Assembly: GCF_001598295.1 (NCBI RefSeq)
Contig: NZ_BCYR01000004.1
Span: 248,001 to 312,000 of the forward strand
Length of the DNA: 64,000 bases
Origin: Klebsiella ornithinolytica NBRC 105727 = ATCC 31898
GTDB lineage: Bacteria > Pseudomonadota > Gammaproteobacteria > Enterobacterales > Enterobacteriaceae
Direction of reading: 5' to 3'
The notes under the pieces are model-generated. The model had not been told where the DNA came from. It was given only the letters and a program-made list of their open reading frames with translations, and ran no database searches. The number at the start of each line of letters is the position of its first letter. The stretch's first letter is position 1. Positions 58,545-64,000 of this stretch are shown piece after piece. A program made the position numbers and the translations under genes.

Positions 58545-58820
58545 GGTTCCCGGGCGGCGGGGTAAACCCCTTGCCCGGGCTACGGTACGGCGCTGGTCAG
58601 TAACTCCGGTAAGCGTCGCGCCAGCGGGAGGTTCCCGGGCGGCGGGGTAAACTCCTTGCCCGGGCTACGGTACGGCGCTGGTCAGTAGCCCCGGTAAGCG
58701 TCGCGCCAGCGGGAGGTTACGGTACGGCGCTGGTCAGTAACTCCGGTAAGCGTCACGCCAGCGGGAGGTTACGATACGGCGCTGGTCAGTAGCCCCGGTA
58801 AGCAGCGCGCCACCGGGGAG
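58545..58820. repeat. Tandem repeat array, two 85-bp and two ~52-bp units
   Basis: Units begin GGTT at 58545, 58630, 58715 and 58767. The first two carry a CCCGGG...GCCCGGGC palindrome followed by TACGGTACGGCGCTGGTCAG and TCCGGTAAGCGTCGCGCCAG. The last two lack 33 bp containing that palindrome. The final unit ends in a variant (AGCAGCGCGCCACCGGGG). It fills most of the 404-bp gap between yagI and the ABC operon; no coding potential is seen. Confidence 0.88.
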
Positions 58821-58842
58821 AGGCGCCGGAGCGACAAGGGGC

Positions 58843-60153
58843 TTACTTCACCTCAGCGAGGGCGGTTTTGTCGACGTACGGCTTCATCAGGGTATCGGCC
58901 TCTTTCTGCGCCGCCTGCACCGCCGCTTCCGGCGTCACTTTGGCATCGTTAACCACCGCCGCCAGCTGGTTCTCCATCGCTTTACGCACGGCGACGGTCT
59001 CCCAGGTGGAGTACCACGGATGGGCGTACTTCAGCTGCTCCAGAGCAATCGCCGCGCGCGGATCCTGCTGCAGATAGGCCTTCATCTCCGGCGTATCGTA
59101 CGAGGCTTTGCGCGGCGAGAAGTAGCCGGTGAAGCGGCTCCACGCGCCGTTGACCTGCGGGCTCACCAGATAAGTCAGGAACTGATAGGCCGCTTTCTTC
59201 TGCGCGTCATTGATACCTTTAAAGCTCACCAGGCTGGCGCCGCCGATCGGTACCGCACGCTGCTCTTTCGCCGGCAGCATCGCCACCCCGAGCTCAAAAT
59301 CTTTGCTGTTCTCGCGCATAAAGCCCAGCGCGCCGGTGCTGAGCATCGCCATCCCGACCTTGCCGGAGAAGAAGCTGGCGCTGATCTGCTTCGAGTTGAG
59401 CACGCCGGAGGGCATCACTTTGTCTTTGTAGATCAGATCCTGCCAGAAGCGCAGCGCCCCGATGGTGGTCGGCGTGTTGTAGTAGACCTCGCCCGGATAG
59501 TCTTCGTTAAAGTATTTTCCGCCGTTGGCGCGTACCAGCGCCGAGAAGATCCAGCCGCCGTAGTCATCGTTGGTCGACGGCAGCATGATCCCCCATTGGC
59601 CTTTGCTCTCGTCGGTCAGCTTTTTGGCATCCGCCAGCAGCTCGGCCCAGGTCTGCGGCGGCTGTGCGATCCCGGCTCGATCGAACATCGTTTTGTTGTA
59701 GTAGAGGATCGGCGTCGAGTTATGGAACGGAATAGCGTAGGTGGTGCCCATCACCTGGGCGTTCTTATGCATTGCCGGCCAGAACTCCTTGACCAGGAAG
59801 TCCCCCGCTTTTTGATCGCCATACTGGAACAGATCGTCCATCGGCAGAATCTCATCCTTCAGCGCCAGATCGGTGGTGAAGTTGGCGGACATGATCACCA
59901 ATGCCGGCGGCTGTCCGGCCTTCTGCGCCGATTCCGCTTTGATCTTGGTGGTGTCGTAGTTGCCGGTGAAGATCCCGCGCACTTCGACATCCTGCTGTGA
60001 ATCGTTAAAGGCTTTGATGACGCGGGTCATCTCCATGGTCAGCTTGCCGTCTACCGGCGCCGGGAACATGAAATCGATCTTCTCTTTTGCCAGCGCCGCG
60101 CCGCTCAGCGCGAGGCTTAACCCAACCGCGAGAGCCGTCAGAGGTTTAAGCAT
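58843..60153 (-). CDS. ABC transporter substrate-binding protein, UgpB-like
   Basis: A 436-residue periplasmic binding protein of the family-1 extracellular solute-binding type. Residues 1-22 are a signal peptide (cut after ALA). The body resembles UgpB, which binds sn-glycerol-3-phosphate and glycerophosphodiesters. Last gene of the permease-permease-gpdQ-ATPase-binding protein operon; its ATG overlaps the ATPase stop by 8 bases. The nearby gpdQ points to glycerophosphodiester ligands. In E. coli ugp the binding protein gene comes first, so this operon is organised differently. Confidence 0.85.
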   Translation of the reverse strand: MLKPLTALAVGLSLALSGAALAKEKIDFMFPAPVDGKLTMEMTRVIKAFNDSQQDVEVRGIFTGNYDTTKIKAESAQKAGQPPALVIMSANFTTDLALKDEILPMDDLFQYGDQKAGDFLVKEFWPAMHKNAQVMGTTYAIPFHNSTPILYYNKTMFDRAGIAQPPQTWAELLADAKKLTDESKGQWGIMLPSTNDDYGGWIFSALVRANGGKYFNEDYPGEVYYNTPTTIGALRFWQDLIYKDKVMPSGVLNSKQISASFFSGKVGMAMLSTGALGFMRENSKDFELGVAMLPAKEQRAVPIGGASLVSFKGINDAQKKAAYQFLTYLVSPQVNGAWSRFTGYFSPRKASYDTPEMKAYLQQDPRAAIALEQLKYAHPWYSTWETVAVRKAMENQLAAVVNDAKVTPEAAVQAAQKEADTLMKPYVDKTALAEVK

Positions 60154-61219
60154 GGTCAATCTCCTGGAGTAAATTGTGCTGTTGCTCAGCATGAAAAAGA
60201 TGAATATCGGCAGGCGAGAAGCCGAGGATCAGCGTGTCGCCTTTCTCCGGCACCGCGCCGCGATGGCGGCGGCTAAAGCGCAGGGTGCCGATGGGGGTGC
60301 TGACGTGAAGCAGATAATCGGCTCCCATCAGTTCTCGTTGCAGGACGGTGGCACAGAGGCGCAGATGCCCCTCCTCCACGCGATCGCTGATATGTTCCGG
60401 ACGAATGCCGAACCAGACCCGGGACTCGTCACGGTAGCGCGGCGGCAGCGGATGGCGCAGGTCGCCGAGCTGCACCTCGCCGTCGGCGCAGGGCAGCGAC
60501 AGCAGATTCATCGCCGGTGAGCCGATAAACCCGGCAACGAACAGGTTGGCCGGATGGGCGTAGAGATACTCCGGCCGCCCGACCTGCTGGACGTGGCCGC
60601 CGTTCATCACCACGATGCGATCGGCCATCGACATCGCCTCGGTCTGATCGTGGGTGACGTAGACGGTGCTGGTTTTTAGCTGCTGGTGGAGATCCATGAT
60701 GCTGTCGCGTACTTCGCTGCGCAGACGCGCGTCGAGGTTGGAGAGCGGTTCGTCCATCAGGAACAGGCGCGGGTTGCGCACGATGGCGCGGGCCATCGCT
60801 ACCCGCTGGCGCTGGCCGCCGGAGAGCTTCGCCGGCTTGCGGTCCAGCAGCGTTTCCAGCTGTAGCATCTGCGCCACTTTATCGACCCGCGGCTGCCAGC
60901 TGGCCTTATCTTCTTTCCGCACCTTCATGCCGAAGGTGATGTTGTCCTGCACCGACAGGTGCGGGAACAGGGCGTAGTTCTGGAAGATCATCGCGAAGTT
61001 GCGCTCGCGCGGCGACAGGGCGGTGATGTTCTGGTCGTGCAGCCAGATCTCGCCTTCGCTCACCGGCTCCAGCCCGGCCAGCAGGCGCAGCAGGGTGCTT
61101 TTGCCGCAGCCGGAGGGGCCGACCAGCACCACGAATTCGCCTTCGTGAATATCGAGGGAGAGGGCGTCGAGGGCCGGTTTACCGTCGAAACGCTTACTGA
61201 TGTTTTGCAAACTAAGCAT
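60146..61219 (-). CDS. ABC transporter ATPase, UgpC/MalK-like
   Basis: A 357-residue ATPase of the CUT1 group. Walker A GPSGCGKST near residue 36, Q-loop MIFQNYALFPHLS, signature LSGGQRQR near 134, Walker B LFLMDEPLSNLD near 155, and a C-terminal MalK-type regulatory OB domain (FGIRPEHISDR). It would energise the two permeases at 62060 and 62937. Start 61219 (MLSLQNISK) lies five bases past the gpdQ stop. Confidence 0.92.
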   Translation of the reverse strand: MLSLQNISKRFDGKPALDALSLDIHEGEFVVLVGPSGCGKSTLLRLLAGLEPVSEGEIWLHDQNITALSPRERNFAMIFQNYALFPHLSVQDNITFGMKVRKEDKASWQPRVDKVAQMLQLETLLDRKPAKLSGGQRQRVAMARAIVRNPRLFLMDEPLSNLDARLRSEVRDSIMDLHQQLKTSTVYVTHDQTEAMSMADRIVVMNGGHVQQVGRPEYLYAHPANLFVAGFIGSPAMNLLSLPCADGEVQLGDLRHPLPPRYRDESRVWFGIRPEHISDRVEEGHLRLCATVLQRELMGADYLLHVSTPIGTLRFSRRHRGAVPEKGDTLILGFSPADIHLFHAEQQHNLLQEIDHA

Positions 61220-61224
61220 GAGAA

Positions 61225-62049
61225 TTAACGCTCTTCCGTTGGGCAACTGATGTTTTCGTCATACAGCCACGGCCCGGCGTGGTGGGTCAGCGGGTGCTGG
61301 TAGCTGACCCACTGCTCGCCGACCTGGCGGTGCATCAGGCACGACGCCGGCGACAGGTCGTAGTACGGGCGACGGTCTTCGTGGAAATAGGGCACCTGAT
61401 GGACCGTTCCCGGGATGGTGGAGATGATCGCCTGGCGATACTGGGTCAGGGTCAGACTATGGTTATGACCGCAGAAGATGCGCGTCAGGGAAGGGAAGCG
61501 CTCCACCAGCGCCAGCAGACGATGGCCGTTTTCGCAGGCGATGGGGTCCATCTGGGCATTGCCCAGCGGCAGCGGCGGGTGGTGCATAAACACCGTCGCC
61601 GGCTTATCGCCGCCGTCGAACAGCTGGGCCTCCAGCCATTTGATGGTTTCGTCGGTCAGCCAGCCGCTGGAGGTGCCGGCGCGGCTGGAGTCGATAAACA
61701 GCAGGCGGGTGGCGAAGTCGTCCACCGCGTAATGCATGTTCTGCGGGTCGCTGCCGAGCTGCGGGCACAGCGGATGCAGGTATTCGAGAAACAGGGCTTT
61801 ATCGTCGTGATTGCCGGGGATCAGATACAGCGGATAGTTCAGGCTGCCGAGGATCTGGCGGGCAACCTCGTACTCCTGCGGGCGGCCGCAGTTGACGATA
61901 TCGCCGCTGACCACCACCGCGTCCGGGCGCTCCGCCAGGGCGTTGAGCTGGGAGACCACGTCGGCATTGGCGGCGTTGACGTCGATAAAGCCGTACAGCT
62001 TCTGCCCGCGGCTGCGGAAATGGGTATCGGAAATCTGGGCTAACAGCAT
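61225..62049 (-). CDS. gpdQ: Glycerophosphodiester phosphodiesterase GpdQ
   Basis: A 274-residue dimetal phosphodiesterase of the calcineurin-like/class III cyclic-nucleotide phosphodiesterase family. It is nearly collinear with Enterobacter (Klebsiella) aerogenes GpdQ, which hydrolyses glycerophosphoethanolamine and is known for promiscuous action on other phosphodiesters and triesters. All metal ligands are present: Asp8, His10, Asp50, Asn80, His156, His195 and His197. No signal peptide, so it acts in the cytoplasm. It sits inside an ABC import operon, 10 bp after the second permease, strongly suggesting the importer delivers its substrate. Confidence 0.95.
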   Translation of the reverse strand: MLLAQISDTHFRSRGQKLYGFIDVNAANADVVSQLNALAERPDAVVVSGDIVNCGRPQEYEVARQILGSLNYPLYLIPGNHDDKALFLEYLHPLCPQLGSDPQNMHYAVDDFATRLLFIDSSRAGTSSGWLTDETIKWLEAQLFDGGDKPATVFMHHPPLPLGNAQMDPIACENGHRLLALVERFPSLTRIFCGHNHSLTLTQYRQAIISTIPGTVHQVPYFHEDRRPYYDLSPASCLMHRQVGEQWVSYQHPLTHHAGPWLYDENISCPTEER

Positions 62050-62059
62050 AGATAACTCC

Positions 62060-62947
62060 TTATTTGATCCCGGAGAAGCCGAAGCTTCGCAGGAACTGTT
62101 TCTGGAAAAGGATGAACGCCAGCATCAGCGGCAGGCAGACCATCAGCGTCCCGGCGCCGATGGTGCCCCACTGGCCGCCGGATTCGGCGCCCATGGCGAA
62201 GGAGACCAGCCCCACGGTCAGCACCTGCTTATCGGGATCGTTGAGCATCATTAGCGGCCACAGATACTCGTTCCAGTGGTAGGTAATGCTGACGGTGGCG
62301 AAGGCCAGCACCGACGGCCAGGACATCGGCAGCAGCACGCGGAACAGCACCTGCCACCAGCGGCAGCCCTCCATCAGCGCGGCTTCTTCCAGCTCTTTGG
62401 GGATGGCGAGGAACGCCTGGCGCATCAGGAACACGCCGAACGCCGAGGTGAAGTAGGGCATCATCACCCCGGTGAGGGTGTTGAGCAGGCCGAAGGTCTT
62501 CAGAGTCAGCATGTTCGGCACCATCATCACCACCGGCATGATCATCAGCTGGACCAGGAACAGCAGGAACAGGGTCTGCTTGCCGCGGAACTGGTGGCAG
62601 GCGAAGACATAGCCGGCGGTGGTGATGGTCAACAGCTGCACGAAGAAGGTGCCGAAGGTAAAAATAAGGGTGTTGGCGTAGAGGCTTAGCCAGTCGGCGC
62701 TGGCCCAGGCGTCGCGGAAGTTATCCAGCGTCAGCGGCAGGCGCGGCAGCAGGGAGGCCATATCCTCGCCGAAGGTGGTGGTGCTGAACGCGGTAGCCAG
62801 CATCCAGATAAACGGGCTGACCCACAGCAGAGCCAGGCAGCACATCAGCACGCTGAGGGTGAACGGCTGCGAGCGACGCAGGCGCAGCCACAGCGGTAGT
62901 GAGGCGACCGGCGAACGAACAACCAGCGGCGAGGCTTCAGCGCTCAT
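62060..62947 (-). CDS. ABC transporter permease, UgpE/MalG-like
   Basis: A 295-residue inner-membrane permease with six helices. The EAA loop that contacts the ATPase appears as [21 protein letters not shown] near residue 195 (conserved EAA...G). The N-terminal ~25 residues are cytoplasmic and Arg-rich. Overlaps the first permease by 11 bases, so translation is coupled. Confidence 0.9.
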   Translation of the reverse strand: MSAEASPLVVRSPVASLPLWLRLRRSQPFTLSVLMCCLALLWVSPFIWMLATAFSTTTFGEDMASLLPRLPLTLDNFRDAWASADWLSLYANTLIFTFGTFFVQLLTITTAGYVFACHQFRGKQTLFLLFLVQLMIMPVVMMVPNMLTLKTFGLLNTLTGVMMPYFTSAFGVFLMRQAFLAIPKELEEAALMEGCRWWQVLFRVLLPMSWPSVLAFATVSITYHWNEYLWPLMMLNDPDKQVLTVGLVSFAMGAESGGQWGTIGAGTLMVCLPLMLAFILFQKQFLRSFGFSGIK

Positions 62948-63809
62948 AGTGGGCTCCTTTCTCCAGCAGTTTGAGGTTAAGCAGCGAGAAGGCGAACAGC
63001 CCGGCCAGGGTCAGGAAGGTGGCGGCGGAGGCTTTGCCGAGGTCGTGGGTATCCCACGCCAGATTCTGGATGTAGTAGAGCAGCACGGTGGTGGCATTAT
63101 CCGGCCCGCCGCGGGTCATCACCGCCACGTGGTCAATCTGGGTGATGGAGTAGATCAGCGCGGTGGTGATCACGAAGCTCAGGGTCGGGCGCAGCAGCGG
63201 TAGCGTCACCTTAAAGAACACCTGGCTGCGGGTGGCGCCTTCCATGATCGCCGCTTCACGCGTTGAGACCGGGATGCTCTGCAACCCGGCGAGGAAAAAC
63301 AGCATGTAGTAGCCGGCGAACTTCCATACGCCGATCAACGCCAGCGCCAGCAGGGCGCTGTTGCTGCGCCCCAGCCAGTTGTTGTTCATCGGCCCGAACA
63401 GCTTCGCCAGATAGTGGTCGAGCAGGCCGAGCCCGGGCATAAAGATAAACAGCCACAGCGCGGCGGCGCTGACCATCGGGATAATCATCGGGAAGAAAAA
63501 GGCGGTGCGCAGCCAGCGGTTAACGCGGTGGTTTTCGCTCAGCGCGACGGCCAGCAGCAGGGCCAGCGTCACGCCGGGGACCACGGTCAGCAGGATATAG
63601 AGCAGGTTGTTGAGCAGCGACTGCCAGAAGACGTTATCGGCGAACAGGCGGACGAAGTTATCCAACCCGACGAACGGCGCGTTGTCGCTGGCCATGCGGG
63701 TATCGAACAGGCTGTCGTACACCGAACGGCCCAGCGGGAACCAGGTAAACAGCAGTAAAAACAGCAGGGAGGGCGACAGTATCAGCCAGGGGAGCCAGGT
63801 TTTTCTCAT
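62937..63809 (-). CDS. ABC transporter permease, UgpA/MalF-like
   Basis: A 290-residue inner-membrane permease with six helices and an EAA loop (REAAIMEGATRSQVFFKVTL near residue 185). First gene of the glycerophosphodiester-type import operon. The ATG at 63809 has little ribosome-site sequence upstream (GTCTGCCACC). The periplasmic loop around residues 125-150 (FMPGLGLLDHYLA) is UgpA-like. Confidence 0.9.
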   Translation of the reverse strand: MRKTWLPWLILSPSLLFLLLFTWFPLGRSVYDSLFDTRMASDNAPFVGLDNFVRLFADNVFWQSLLNNLLYILLTVVPGVTLALLLAVALSENHRVNRWLRTAFFFPMIIPMVSAAALWLFIFMPGLGLLDHYLAKLFGPMNNNWLGRSNSALLALALIGVWKFAGYYMLFFLAGLQSIPVSTREAAIMEGATRSQVFFKVTLPLLRPTLSFVITTALIYSITQIDHVAVMTRGGPDNATTVLLYYIQNLAWDTHDLGKASAATFLTLAGLFAFSLLNLKLLEKGAHYER

Positions 63810-63966
63810 GGTGGCAGACGTCTCGTTCAGGCGTTTATGGAAGCCCGGATTGTGAGAACGAATGACTGCAAGGGGATGGCGGGGAGATGACCGTTTAATG
63901 AACCTTCAGCGGGCGCCGGCTGAGGGAACAGGCCGGGCAGACGCGCCGCCCGGCGGATAAGGGGGT
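63810..63966. promoter_or_regulatory. Region upstream of the ABC operon
   Basis: A 157-bp gap that must contain the operon promoter. The only clear structure is the hairpin GCCGGGC-N9-GCCCGGC at 63932-63954, which may end the transcript of the gene entering from the right edge. No convincing Pho box or -35/-10 pair is seen. Confidence 0.4.
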
Positions 63967-64000
63967 TTAGAAGTCGGCTTTCAGCACCACGCGATAGCGG
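63967..64000 (-). CDS. 3' end of an unidentified gene, possibly an outer-membrane protein
   Basis: Only the last 11 codons are in the window, reading RYRVVLKADF then TAA. A C-terminal Phe preceded by alternating residues resembles the beta-signal of outer-membrane barrel proteins. This is too short for identification. Same strand as the ABC operon and upstream of it. Confidence 0.35.
   Translation of the reverse strand, partial: RYRVVLKADF

Noticed and set aside
63810-63966. Pho box upstream of the glycerophosphodiester importer
   Set aside because: CAGTCAT-like pieces occur on the minus strand, but no pair with correct spacing and match quality was found.

Overview
The window looks like a chromosomal segment of a Klebsiella-group enterobacterium (Klebsiella or Raoultella). 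The backbone order nrdD, treCBR, mgtLA, ridA, pyrLBI, tabA, argI, rraB, miaE, yjgM, valS, holC, pepA, lptFG, yjgR matches the enteric core. Its proteins line up with remembered E. coli versions almost residue by residue. miaE, a myo-inositol locus and a GpdQ phosphodiesterase closely matching the one known from Enterobacter (Klebsiella) aerogenes argue against E. coli. The species is not resolved. I see no tRNA, rRNA, CRISPR array, insertion sequence or prophage. Layout: 1-2.1 kb is the 5' part of nrdD with a dense control region. 2.2-6.4 kb is a beta-diglucoside-type PTS operon (RpiR regulator, IIB, GH4 phospho-beta-glucosidase, IIC; no IIA) placed between nrdD and the trehalose genes. 6.4-10.7 kb is treC-treB-treR. 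10.7-13.8 kb is the PhoP-controlled mgtL-mgtA unit. 13.9-16.3 kb is a secreted GH20 hexosaminidase. 16.3-30 kb is housekeeping: ridA, aspartate transcarbamoylase with its pyrL attenuator, argI with ARG boxes, RNase E inhibitor, tRNA modification, valyl-tRNA synthetase, Pol III chi, PepA, and the LPS exporter permeases LptF/LptG. 30-37.1 kb is an accessory carbamoyl module: an MFS transporter, FdrA, YlbE, YlbF and an AllS-like regulator in one operon, with a divergent carbamate kinase. Together they could cleave oxalurate to oxamate and carbamoyl phosphate and make ATP. 38.7-51 kb is a myo-inositol catabolic locus (iolI-like, iolA, iolB, iolR, iolC-DUF2090 fusion, iolD, iolG, iolH, iolE) with repeated operator-like palindromes and no transporter. 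51.4-58.4 kb carries a yagE-yagF-yagG-yagH set with divergent yagI for xylonate and xylo-oligosaccharides. 58.8-63.8 kb is a Ugp-like ABC importer with gpdQ inside the operon, suited to uptake and hydrolysis of glycerophosphodiesters. The last 34 bases are the end of a further gene. Intergenic gaps hold REP-like palindromes, including two tandem arrays (about 42.34-42.69 and 58.55-58.82 kb). The main interest is in the three accessory catabolic modules, where transport, enzyme and regulator genes are packed together, and in several control sites readable directly in the DNA. Comparisons to known proteins are from memory, not from a search.
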